9,810 nucleotides of DNA from Candidatus Phaeomarinibacter sp. (GCA_028279995.1 JANQMQ010000407.1:1-9810), one strand, 5' to 3'; positions 1 to 5,764 are shown, counted from the stretch's first letter. Notes: generated by a model not told the origin, from the sequence alone. Numbers and translations: made by a program.

Positions 1-56
1 GTGTGCTAAACTCCCGCAGAAGCCCGCAAGAACGGGACGAAACCGGGGGATACGGG

Positions 57-638
57 ATGACGCTTCTGAGCCGACTTGCCGGGGCCGCACTCATGGCCAC
101 CTTGTTCGCAACGCCGGCCGCTGCCTGCGGCAGCGCCTTGTTGCTGGCGTTGATGTTCACCGCATTTCCGGAAGCTGAAGGCGTGTTGTGGGCCGAGCAG
201 GCAGATACCGATGCCGGACTACTGCAGGGTGACCGGTGGACACCCCAAACCGGGATTGAGACCGGGCTGGCCATGCATGAATGGCGGTCCGAGAAAACCG
301 CTGTAACAGTCGATGCCATCGAAGCACGCCTGGGCGACCTGCCCGTACAGCCGCAACTGGAGAACAGCGCCCACATTCTGCTGATCCACGAGTTCCGCTG
401 GCTGGAAGTGACCTCCCGCTCCGACGGTGCACGCGCCAGTCTGCGCGGCCTGAACGTCGAGGGCGCAGGCCCGCGCTTTTTCACCACACGCTACGTGCTC
501 GACAATCTGCTCGCGGGCACTCTCACCTGGGATGACGCCATCGGACGCGGCCTGATTCGCTCCCCCGCCCCACTAGAAGAGCAGGGCCCCTGGCTCGCCG
601 TCCTTCACAATGCGCTGGCGCAGCCGCCCAAGAGCTAG
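57..638 (+). CDS. Exported protein of unknown function
   Basis: I do not recognise this family. The reading frame is open from position 3, but ATG at 57 is the better start: it has a purine-rich GGGGGA about 7 nt upstream and places a signal peptide exactly at the N-terminus. The 193-residue product begins with a Sec-type signal (hydrophobic residues about 5-20, small residues PAAA, then Cys24), so cleavage near 23/24 is likely. Cys24 follows AAA rather than a classical Leu-containing lipobox, so lipoprotein status is uncertain. A second hydrophobic stretch (residues about 25-37) follows at once and could keep the protein in the membrane. The remainder is a soluble, mildly acidic domain with no catalytic motif I can name. 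The next gene starts 11 nt downstream on the same strand, so co-transcription is likely; both products look exported, which suggests a shared envelope role (inference). Confidence 0.7.
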   Translation: MTLLSRLAGAALMATLFATPAAACGSALLLALMFTAFPEAEGVLWAEQADTDAGLLQGDRWTPQTGIETGLAMHEWRSEKTAVTVDAIEARLGDLPVQPQLENSAHILLIHEFRWLEVTSRSDGARASLRGLNVEGAGPRFFTTRYVLDNLLAGTLTWDDAIGRGLIRSPAPLEEQGPWLAVLHNALAQPPKS

Positions 639-649
639 CATTCGGATAC

Positions 650-1333
650 ATGGCATCAACCAAACAACGGCTTGAGAGAAAGTTTCACCCCATAGCGCTG
701 GCCTTGCTGGCGGTGTTCACGCTCTGCCTCGCCGGTCACAATGCGTCACTTGCCACTATCTACAGCGTTGAATTCAAGCACAGGCATGACTCATCTGATC
801 TGGTCGCCATTATCGAAGTGACCTCATCTCAGAAGATCAAGACCGAGTGGGATACCTGCGGCTATCGGTATGAGGGAAAGGTCGTGAAACCGCTCCGTAC
901 CGCAAAAGGAAAGCACGTCCGGGACAACATTGTATTTGGCCGTCATGGTTCACTGAAGATTGGCGAACGATACCTTCTCTTTCTCAGATGGTGGGACGAC
1001 TCTGAAGCCTGGTTGCAGGATTTCTACGCCCAGCCCGCCAACCAGCGCATCCTCATTCCAAGCCCCAAAGATGGCATTGAGCTGGCTGAATGCGGCGGAT
1101 TGATGCCAGGCTTCCAATACGATCACATCGTTGCCGGTCACCAAGTGGATGCGGAGTTTCTGTTCTATGGGCCTGCGACATATTACACTCTTCCAGAACA
1201 CGTAGAAGCGCGACAGGCAAGCGACTACACCGTCGCCATTCAGGCAGACGGATTGATCCGATATCTGAAGAGTCTTGGTGATCCGCCGGTCAACGAAAGT
1301 GAGTGGGGCATTACTGATACTTCGCCGCCGTGA
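650..1333 (+). CDS. Exported NTR/TIMP-like protein of unknown function
   Basis: The 227-residue product has a basic N-terminus, a hydrophobic core (residues about 14-28) and an Ala/Ser-rich cleavage region, so it is probably exported. The mature part has a beta-rich pattern: an early 'LVAIIEVTSS' strand, then Cys70 in CGYRYEGKVV, a 'GERYLLFLRW' strand (about 105-114) and Cys148 in AECGG. This arrangement recalls bacterial TIMP/NTR-like (OB-fold) secreted proteins, where an early strand and disulfide-bonded cysteines are typical; this is a weak family guess from pattern only. No strong ribosome-binding site precedes the ATG at 650, which fits translation coupled to the gene ending 11 nt upstream. 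Base composition is about 53% GC in the parts counted, below the roughly 60-68% of the metabolic genes, suggesting a different history. The 3' end overlaps the opposing DM13 gene by 23 bp. Confidence 0.7.
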   Translation: MASTKQRLERKFHPIALALLAVFTLCLAGHNASLATIYSVEFKHRHDSSDLVAIIEVTSSQKIKTEWDTCGYRYEGKVVKPLRTAKGKHVRDNIVFGRHGSLKIGERYLLFLRWWDDSEAWLQDFYAQPANQRILIPSPKDGIELAECGGLMPGFQYDHIVAGHQVDAEFLFYGPATYYTLPEHVEARQASDYTVAIQADGLIRYLKSLGDPPVNESEWGITDTSPP

Positions 1334-1796
1334 TGAACTCGCTGAAGCTCTCGCACCACACAATCACCGTGGAGTAATCCGCCACGCTGACGCCCTCGGG
1401 CACGTCGACGATGAAGCCGTCAAAGGTCTTGATGCTGCCGATGCGCGTTGCAGTGTCCTTGATGCGGAAGAAACTTTCCTCATCTTCAACGAACTCGCTT
1501 GCAAGATAGAGCTGATAGTCCGGTCCCGGAGCAAGCGCACCCTTGTGAACAATCTGATCGGGCGTGATGCTGACAGTCCCTTCACCCCAATGCAGGAAGT
1601 CGCTGCCCGCCAGCTCGCGGGTGAACTCAGCTTCATACACGGCCGCCTGCGCCGCTTCCGCAAGCACTGCCTCGTCCGGCGCATCCGGTGCGGTCAGGAT
1701 GGGCAGCAGATAGATGCCGAGCGCGAAGCCGACGGCCAGCGCGCCACCATGGGTGCCGGCAAGAATGATCCAACGAAGCATATGCCCCTGAAACAT
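1311..1796 (-). CDS. Membrane-anchored DM13-domain protein
   Basis: The chosen start is the ATG at 1796, preceded by GGGGGA with a 7-nt gap. An ATG 15 nt further upstream (1811) is in frame but lacks a ribosome-binding site. The 161-residue product has one N-terminal membrane segment (residues about 8-33), an Ala/Glu-rich linker, then a DM13-type domain from about residue 60 to the end. The DM13 signature is visible as 'FLHWGEGTVSI' (about 67-77), 'LAPGPDYQLYLASE' (about 88-101), 'KTFDGFIVDVP' and the terminal 'TVIVWCESFSEFITAAKY' with the near-invariant Cys148. DM13 domains have been proposed to act in electron transfer or redox chemistry through this Cys; that role is predicted for the family and not shown here. 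The topology suggests the domain faces the periplasm. It converges on and overlaps the preceding gene. Confidence 0.85.
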   Translation of the reverse strand: MFQGHMLRWIILAGTHGGALAVGFALGIYLLPILTAPDAPDEAVLAEAAQAAVYEAEFTRELAGSDFLHWGEGTVSITPDQIVHKGALAPGPDYQLYLASEFVEDEESFFRIKDTATRIGSIKTFDGFIVDVPEGVSVADYSTVIVWCESFSEFITAAKYQ

Positions 1797-1818
1797 GTGT
1801 ATGTCCCCCATACAAGTG

Positions 1819-1840
1819 AGCTTGCGATTGCCTGCAAGCT
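1819..1840 (-). promoter_or_regulatory. Stem-loop in the DM13 gene leader
   Basis: AGCTTGC (1819-1825) pairs perfectly with GCAAGCT (1834-1840) across an 8-nt loop, 22 nt upstream of the preferred DM13 start. It could be a hairpin in the 5' leader or a dyad bound by a regulator. There is no U-tract, so it is not an intrinsic terminator. No convincing -35/-10 pair was found next to it. Function is inference. Confidence 0.3.
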
Positions 1841-1845
1841 TCTCC

Positions 1846-1914
1846 GGTCACGCGCCGGGTCGCAACCCAACAGATTTCACAATTCGCTGTCGGCTACGTG
1901 ACCAGCGCGTGACC
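1846..1914. repeat. CGTGACC repeat cluster upstream of the DM13 gene
   Basis: CGTGACC occurs at 1897-1903 and 1908-1914, start to start 11 bp, about one helical turn. The longer form CGCGTGACC (1906-1914) is repeated in inverted orientation as GGTCACGCG at 1846-1854. The three copies lie in the 172-bp gap between the DM13 gene and the small Cys/Lys-rich gene, on the 5' side of the DM13 gene. Helically phased half-sites suggest a transcription-factor binding region, but no factor can be named. Confidence 0.35.
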
Positions 1915-1968
1915 CATGCACAGGACAGACAGAGCCGTCACCTGACAGCACGGCCCACGGGAACGGGG

Positions 1969-2247
1969 TCAGGTCGCCTTCTTCTTGGGACATTTCCAAG
2001 TCTGTGTGACGCATTTCTCGCTCACACCGCCACCTTCAAAGACCACCTTCTTGACCTTCACCTTGATGGACCCGCCCGGCTGCACCTTTTTCTTGTGCAG
2101 CTTGCCGTTGCAGTCCGTCCAAAGAAATATGCAGGGACTTCCCCGCTCTTCGCACAGGACAACACCGCCGTCCCGTGCGCTTTGCGCCACCAGCGCCTCA
2201 TAGCCTTCGGCTGATCCTTCCAGATCCTCGACAATTTCAGCTTCCAT
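1969..2247 (-). CDS. Small Cys- and Lys-rich protein, unknown function
   Basis: I do not recognise this protein. The frame is open further upstream, but ATG at 2247 has GGGAG with a 7-nt gap and is preferred over the ATG at 2295, giving 92 residues. No signal peptide or membrane segment is seen, so it is probably cytoplasmic. The N-terminal third is acidic (MEAEIVEDLEGSAEG); the C-terminal half is strongly basic, with Lys-rich strands alternating with Val/Ile (about 50-70) and a KCPKKK tail. Five cysteines (32, 39, 46, 79, 86) are spaced like two pairs plus one, but not in a classical zinc-ribbon pattern. The alternating Lys/Val segment suggests a beta-rich fold. It stands alone, 105 bp downstream of the alcohol dehydrogenase stop on the same strand. 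Confidence 0.6.
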   Translation of the reverse strand: MEAEIVEDLEGSAEGYEALVAQSARDGGVVLCEERGSPCIFLWTDCNGKLHKKKVQPGGSIKVKVKKVVFEGGGVSEKCVTQTWKCPKKKAT

Positions 2248-2344
2248 GTGTTTTCTCCCGGATTCGCCGCCGATCAGCAGCGGCATCCGGCACAACCTAG
2301 TGCGCCCGGAAGGAGCAAAACATTCACCAAATGGTATAGGAGCC

Positions 2345-2368
2345 GCTGAAGCCTAGTCCGGCTTCAGC
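2345..2368 (-). terminator. Stem-loop spanning the alcohol dehydrogenase stop codon
   Basis: GCTGAAGCC (2345-2353) and GGCTTCAGC (2360-2368) form a perfect 9-bp stem with a 6-nt loop. The dehydrogenase TAG stop (2353-2355, - strand) lies in the loop and stem. No U-run follows on the - strand (the next bases are GGCTCCTATACC), so it is not a standard intrinsic terminator. It may stabilise the mRNA 3' end or be a weak terminator. Confidence 0.4.
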
Positions 2369-3381
2369 ATCACCTTGCACTGGTCGCTTGGTGTCCGCAG
2401 GGCCTCAAACGCCTCCGGGAACGCATCAAAACCAACCCGGTGCGTCACGAGATGGTCCACCTTCAGCCGGTCGCTGGCCATGAAGGACAGAACCGTGTCC
2501 CAGTCCCGCGGCTCATAGCCGAGCACGAACTGAATGCCCACTTCCTTCATGATTGCCACCATGGGCATCATCTGGTCCTGCTGCTGACACACACCAACCA
2601 CCACGACCCGGCCCTTCGGCTTCACGAATTCAACCGCCTGCTGCACCATGCCGGGAATGCCGACCGCCTCAATCACCACATCCGGCATCAGCGCGCCGGT
2701 CTTCTCGGCAAACTGCTCCAGCACGTTGCCCGTGGCATCGATTGTCGCCGTTGCGCCCACGCTTTCCGCAAGCGCCCGCCGCTGATCGGTCATCTCGCTG
2801 ACCACCACATTGGCGGCACCCATGCGTTGCGCAAACGCGATGCTGGCAAGGCCAATCGGTCCCGCGCCGAGCACCAGCACATTGTCGCCCGAACGCATGT
2901 CCGCCTTGTTGACGGCATGCAAACCCACCGCCAGTGGCTCCACAAGCGCACCCATCTCATAACTCACCGAGTCCGGCAGCCGCTTGGTCTGGCTCACTCC
3001 GACACGCACATACTCCGCATACGCACCAGGCACCTGGCCAAGACCAATGGTCTGCGCGTCCCCGCGCATCCACGGCTCCACATCCTCCATGCCGACGGGC
3101 GGAATGGGCGGCACAATCACCGGCAGTGCCGTCACCCGGTCGCCTTCCGCAAAGCGGCCCGCAACCTCGGTGCCGAGCCCGACAACTTCACCGGAAAACT
3201 CATGCCCCATCACCGTCTCGCCCGGCAGCACAAACGGCCCGTGCTCCGTGCAGTGCAGGTCGGAGCCACAGATACCGCAGGCCTGAACCTTGAGCACCAA
3301 TTCGTGCGGTCCCGGGTCAGGCGACGCGATCTCACCAATGGTCAGCGGCTTGCCTGCCTCGTGAAAAATGGCGGCTTTCAT
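2353..3381 (-). CDS. Zinc-type alcohol dehydrogenase (MDR family), structural-zinc site absent
   Basis: A 342-residue medium-chain dehydrogenase/reductase, probably oxidising a secondary or polyol-like alcohol with NAD(P). The N-terminal GroES-like domain carries catalytic-zinc ligands: Cys38 in GICGSDLH, His60-Glu61 in MGHEFSG, and Glu148 in LVEPL. The central Rossmann fold shows GAGPIG (172-177) and an acidic Glu196 after the second strand, which favours NAD. The lobe that holds four cysteines for structural zinc in classical ADH is missing; residues about 88-110 form a Pro-rich, Cys-free loop instead. The fold resembles sorbitol, butanediol or threonine dehydrogenase relatives, but the substrate cannot be read. 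The ATG at 3381 has GAGGGAG with a 7-nt gap. It is divergent from a TetR gene and shares its control region, so it is probably controlled by that regulator. Confidence 0.93.
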   Translation of the reverse strand: MKAAIFHEAGKPLTIGEIASPDPGPHELVLKVQACGICGSDLHCTEHGPFVLPGETVMGHEFSGEVVGLGTEVAGRFAEGDRVTALPVIVPPIPPVGMEDVEPWMRGDAQTIGLGQVPGAYAEYVRVGVSQTKRLPDSVSYEMGALVEPLAVGLHAVNKADMRSGDNVLVLGAGPIGLASIAFAQRMGAANVVVSEMTDQRRALAESVGATATIDATGNVLEQFAEKTGALMPDVVIEAVGIPGMVQQAVEFVKPKGRVVVVGVCQQQDQMMPMVAIMKEVGIQFVLGYEPRDWDTVLSFMASDRLKVDHLVTHRVGFDAFPEAFEALRTPSDQCKVMLKPD

Positions 3382-3429
3382 GGCGCAACTCCCTCAAATG
3401 CGTGGTCTTTTTGTCGTTTCTATCTGCGA

Positions 3430-3442
3430 CTTTGACTCAAAG
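3430..3442. promoter_or_regulatory. Second palindrome in the divergent control region
   Basis: CTTTGA and TCAAAG flank a single C, giving a perfect 13-bp dyad. It contains a TTGACT hexamer, but that lies 30 bp from the TATAAT box, too far to act as its -35. It sits nearer the alcohol dehydrogenase start and could be a second operator half or a site controlling that gene. Dyads this short also arise by chance. Confidence 0.3.
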
Positions 3443-3455
3443 CACCGGCGAAAAC

Positions 3456-3469
3456 TAGACTGGAGTCTA
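3456..3469. promoter_or_regulatory. Candidate TetR operator
   Basis: TAGACT and AGTCTA flank GG in a perfect 6+2+6 palindrome. Its right end shares two bases with the TATAAT box at 3468-3473, so a bound protein would block that promoter. It lies between the divergent dehydrogenase and TetR genes. Local position of operators next to their TetR genes is usual for this family. Binding by the adjacent TetR is inference. Confidence 0.6.
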
Positions 3470-3473
3470 TAAT
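3468..3473 (+). promoter_or_regulatory. Candidate -10 box for the tetR-monooxygenase operon
   Basis: TATAAT is a perfect -10 hexamer, placing transcription start near 3480 and leaving about 20 nt before the proposed ATT start at 3500. No good -35 is seen 16-18 bp upstream (the region is CCGGCG), so the promoter may be weak or need help. The opposite strand has TTGAGA (3474-3479), a possible -35 for the dehydrogenase, but with only a poor -10 16 bp on. Confidence 0.45.
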
Positions 3474-3499
3474 TCTCAACGCTCACGGGACACAGCACC

Positions 3500-4135
3500 A
3501 TTTCAGCGACAGATGTAAAAACGGGGGACACCAAGCCAGGTGACAAGCGCACCCAGCGCAAGGCCCGCACCCGCCGGCATATCTTTGACGCCGCCATGCA
3601 GCTCTTCGCAGAGCGCAGCTTTGATGCCGTGCGCATCGAGGAAATCTGCGAGGCGGCAGGCATCGCCAAGGCCACCTTCTTTCTGCACTTCGCCAGCAAG
3701 GCAGCGCTGATTGAAGAGTTCAACGCCCAGCTGGTCGACCGCCTGTCGAGCGAACTGGCCGTTGCCCCTGAAGCCACCAACAGCGCGGAAGCCCGCCTGC
3801 GCCTTTTCGTCCGGCTGCTGGTGGATGAGTATGAGGCCAATGCAGGCGTCATGCGCCAGATGGCCCGCGAGTTTGTCAATCAGACCGACCTGGTTGCCGC
3901 CGCGCAGACCGCCAACCGCGAAGTGGTGGATGTGGTGGAAACCATCATTGCCGACGGACAGGCCTCAGGTGAGTTCGCCGCCATCAACGACCCGTCCCTG
4001 GCCGCCACGGCCCTTATTTCCACGTGGGGCGCCTTCACCGTGCGCTGGTCGGGCCCGGGCACCCAGGTCGATATCGCCAAGCTGCACGACGATCTTCTCA
4101 ATCTGATACTCGGCGGCCTCAAGCCGCGCACCTGA
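3500..4135 (+). CDS. TetR-family regulator, apparent ATT start codon
   Basis: This is a 211-residue TetR repressor if started at ATT 3500. The first ATG in frame (3596) is inside helix 1 of the DNA-binding domain and would remove the arm and helix that begin this fold. Upstream, the frame stays open to a TAA at 3470-3472 and contains no ATG, GTG or TTG. Starting at ATT gives a typical N-terminus (M-SATDVKTGDTKPGDKRTQRK) and leaves GGGA 9 nt upstream. The helix-turn-helix spans about residues 28-64, with the usual 'IEEICEAAGIAKATFFLHF'; the C-terminal ligand domain is unassigned. The LimB-like monooxygenase starts 37 nt downstream, so they are probably one operon, with the alcohol dehydrogenase divergent. 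It likely represses both and responds to the substrate or product of the pathway (inference). A sequencing or mutational ATG-to-ATT change is the alternative. Confidence 0.85.
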   Translation: MSATDVKTGDTKPGDKRTQRKARTRRHIFDAAMQLFAERSFDAVRIEEICEAAGIAKATFFLHFASKAALIEEFNAQLVDRLSSELAVAPEATNSAEARLRLFVRLLVDEYEANAGVMRQMAREFVNQTDLVAAAQTANREVVDVVETIIADGQASGEFAAINDPSLAATALISTWGAFTVRWSGPGTQVDIAKLHDDLLNLILGGLKPRT

Positions 4136-4172
4136 AAAGAAACCAAAAAAGCCGCACACGGAGGAAACACCC

Positions 4173-5360
4173 ATGGCCCAGGCCCAATCACGCAAGAAGC
4201 GCAACGGCATTTTTCTAGCCCCCTTCCACCCCCTGGATGAAGATCCGACGCTCTGCATCCAGCGCGACATGGAGCTGATCGAACATCTCGATCGCCTAGG
4301 CTATGACGAGGCCTGGATCGGCGAGCATCATTCGGCCGGCTATGAAATCATCGCCTCACCGGAAGTGTTCATTGCAGGCGTCGCCGAGCGCACCAGCCGC
4401 ATCAAGCTGGGCACGGGCGTTGTCTCCCTGCCCTACCACCACCCGCTGACGACGGCGAACCGCATCATCCAGCTCGACCACCAGACCAAGGGCCGCATCA
4501 TGTTCGGCGCTGGCCCCGGCCTGCTGCCGTCAGACGCCATGATGCTGGGCATCGAGGTTGCCAAGCAGCGCCCGCGCATGGTGGAAGCACTGGACGTCAT
4601 CCTGCGGCTCTTCAACGGCGAGACCGTCACCGAGGAAACCGAGTGGTACAAGCTCACCAACGCCCGCCTGCAGCTGACGCCTTATTCCAGCCCGCATCCT
4701 GAAGTGGCTGTCGCCAGTTCCGTGACGCCATCCGGCGGCAAGCTGGCCGGCAAATACGGCCTCGGCATGCTGTGCGTCGCCGCCACCAATGAAGGCGGCT
4801 ATGACGCGCTGGGCATCAACTGGCAGGTGGCACAGGAAGTCGCCAAGGAACATGGCCGCACCATGGACCCGGACTGCATGCGCCTCGTCGGCCCCATCCA
4901 CATCGCCGAGACCAAGGACAAGGCGATGGAGAATGTGAAATACGGTTTCCACAAATGGTCCGACTATTTCAACTCCATCAACCCCATGGCCGCCCCCAAC
5001 GCGGACAAGAACAAGGACCCGCTCGACGCCACGATCGAGAGCGGCCAGGGCATCGTCGGCACGCCGGACGACGCCATTGCCCAGATCAGGCGTCTGGAAG
5101 AAAAGATGCCCGGCTTCGGCTGCTTCCTTCAGCTTGCGCACAACTGGGCGGACTTCGACAACACCAAGAAGTCCTACGAGCTGTGGCAGCGCCACGTGAC
5201 CCCGGAAATCGAAAAGATGAACGCCGCCCGCCGCGAAAGCTTCGGCTGGGCCACGGACAATGCCGAGGAGTTCATCGGCCAGGCCATGAACGCCGCCATG
5301 TCCACCATCCAGCAGCACTATGAAGACGAAGAGAAAAAGAAGCAGAACGCAGCCGAGTAG
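4173..5360 (+). CDS. LLM-class flavin-dependent monooxygenase, LimB-like
   Basis: A 395-residue luciferase-like (TIM-barrel) flavoenzyme that would use FMN or FAD, supplied in reduced form by a separate reductase, and O2 to oxygenate an organic substrate. From memory it matches the limonene 1,2-monooxygenase type: 'FLAPFHP' (about 14-20), the 'RLGYDEAWIGEHHSAG' block (41-56), 'KLGTGVVSLPYHHPL' (about 78-92) and 'FGAGPGLLPSD' (111-121). Limonene as substrate cannot be inferred; close relatives act on diverse hydrophobic compounds. The C-terminus is slightly longer than usual and ends in a charged Glu/Lys tail. The ATG has GGAGGA with a 7-nt gap, 37 nt after the TetR stop. The neighbouring alcohol dehydrogenase could oxidise its product. 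No flavin reductase gene is seen in the window. Confidence 0.92.
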   Translation: MAQAQSRKKRNGIFLAPFHPLDEDPTLCIQRDMELIEHLDRLGYDEAWIGEHHSAGYEIIASPEVFIAGVAERTSRIKLGTGVVSLPYHHPLTTANRIIQLDHQTKGRIMFGAGPGLLPSDAMMLGIEVAKQRPRMVEALDVILRLFNGETVTEETEWYKLTNARLQLTPYSSPHPEVAVASSVTPSGGKLAGKYGLGMLCVAATNEGGYDALGINWQVAQEVAKEHGRTMDPDCMRLVGPIHIAETKDKAMENVKYGFHKWSDYFNSINPMAAPNADKNKDPLDATIESGQGIVGTPDDAIAQIRRLEEKMPGFGCFLQLAHNWADFDNTKKSYELWQRHVTPEIEKMNAARRESFGWATDNAEEFIGQAMNAAMSTIQQHYEDEEKKKQNAAE

Positions 5361-5392
5361 CGTACAATTGCGCCACAACTAGGAGGTGTATA

Positions 5393-5698
5393 ATGGCGCG
5401 ACTTCACTTGATTCAAAAGGATCGACACGGACGACCAGAAGCGGTTGATAGCAAAAACCATATTTGGTCGTCCGGTGACTGGGTAGTTCGTCGGTCTGTC
5501 GATGTCGGCGACGACCTTTATCTCCATGAGGCGCAACAGGCGCCTTCTTGGTGGGGCGGTCGCATCACAGAGATAATTGACGTCGGCTCAGACGACAATG
5601 GAAACAATCGAGTGAAATACATCGTCAGGGTTACCCAAGACCATAGAGGCATCAAATGCCGCGATGGTTGGAGTAACGAGCAGGCATATCACTCTTGA
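5393..5698 (+). CDS. Small orphan protein of unknown function
   Basis: I do not recognise this 101-residue protein. The start is secure: AGGAGGT precedes the ATG with a 6-nt gap from AGGAGG, one of the best ribosome-binding sites in the window. No signal peptide or membrane segment is present. The middle shows a Trp-rich core: 'HIWSSGDW' (23-30), 'DLYLHEAQQAPSWWGGRITEI' (41-61), 'YIVRV' (76-80) and 'GWSN' near the C-terminus. The spaced Trp and Gly residues with alternating strands suggest a small beta-barrel or PUA/EVE-like fold, a guess only. GC is about 51%, well under the roughly 60-68% of the adjacent monooxygenase, which suggests acquisition. It begins 32 nt after the monooxygenase and ends 12 nt before a strong terminator, so it may be read with that operon by position while being foreign in origin. 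Confidence 0.75.
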   Translation: MARLHLIQKDRHGRPEAVDSKNHIWSSGDWVVRRSVDVGDDLYLHEAQQAPSWWGGRITEIIDVGSDDNGNNRVKYIVRVTQDHRGIKCRDGWSNEQAYHS

Positions 5699-5710
5699 AG
5701 ATAGAGCGAA

Positions 5711-5740
5711 AAAGGGCGGCAGTTTTCACTGCCGCCCTTT
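5711..5740. terminator. Bidirectional intrinsic terminator
   Basis: A perfect 13-bp stem, AAAGGGCGGCAGT (5711-5723) with ACTGCCGCCCTTT (5728-5740), closes a TTTC loop. The GC-rich core is flanked by A/T runs on both sides: the + transcript ends CCCUUUGUCAUU and the - transcript ends CCCUUUUUCGC. It lies between convergent genes (ends at 5698 and 5765), so it can stop both the monooxygenase operon and the acyl-CoA synthetase. Confidence 0.9.
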
Positions 5741-5764
5741 GTCATTCCACTCGTCCGAAGACAA

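Noticed and set aside
1275..2214. Two + strand frames (1275-1901, 1795-2214) over the DM13 and Cys/Lys-rich genes
   Set aside because: The - strand frames have good ribosome sites and, for one, a clear DM13 domain; the + translations look random.
2440..3435. Long open frame on the + strand, 331 codons, opposite the alcohol dehydrogenase
   Set aside because: His- and Arg-rich translation with no family pattern; it mirrors a strongly supported gene and arises from GC-biased third positions.
3432..3473. TTGACT and TATAAT as a promoter pair for the TetR gene
   Set aside because: The gap is 30 bp, far beyond the usual 16-18 bp.
4530..5378. 282-codon - strand frame opposite the monooxygenase
   Set aside because: Translation is Gly/Val/Leu-rich without domain motifs; the + gene has full family motifs and a strong ribosome site.
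5389..5394. TATAAT at the start of the small orphan gene
   Set aside because: It overlaps the ATG; with transcription starting 7 nt later, the AGGAGG site and start codon would be lost. The only -35-like TTGCGC is 15 bp away. Probably chance.
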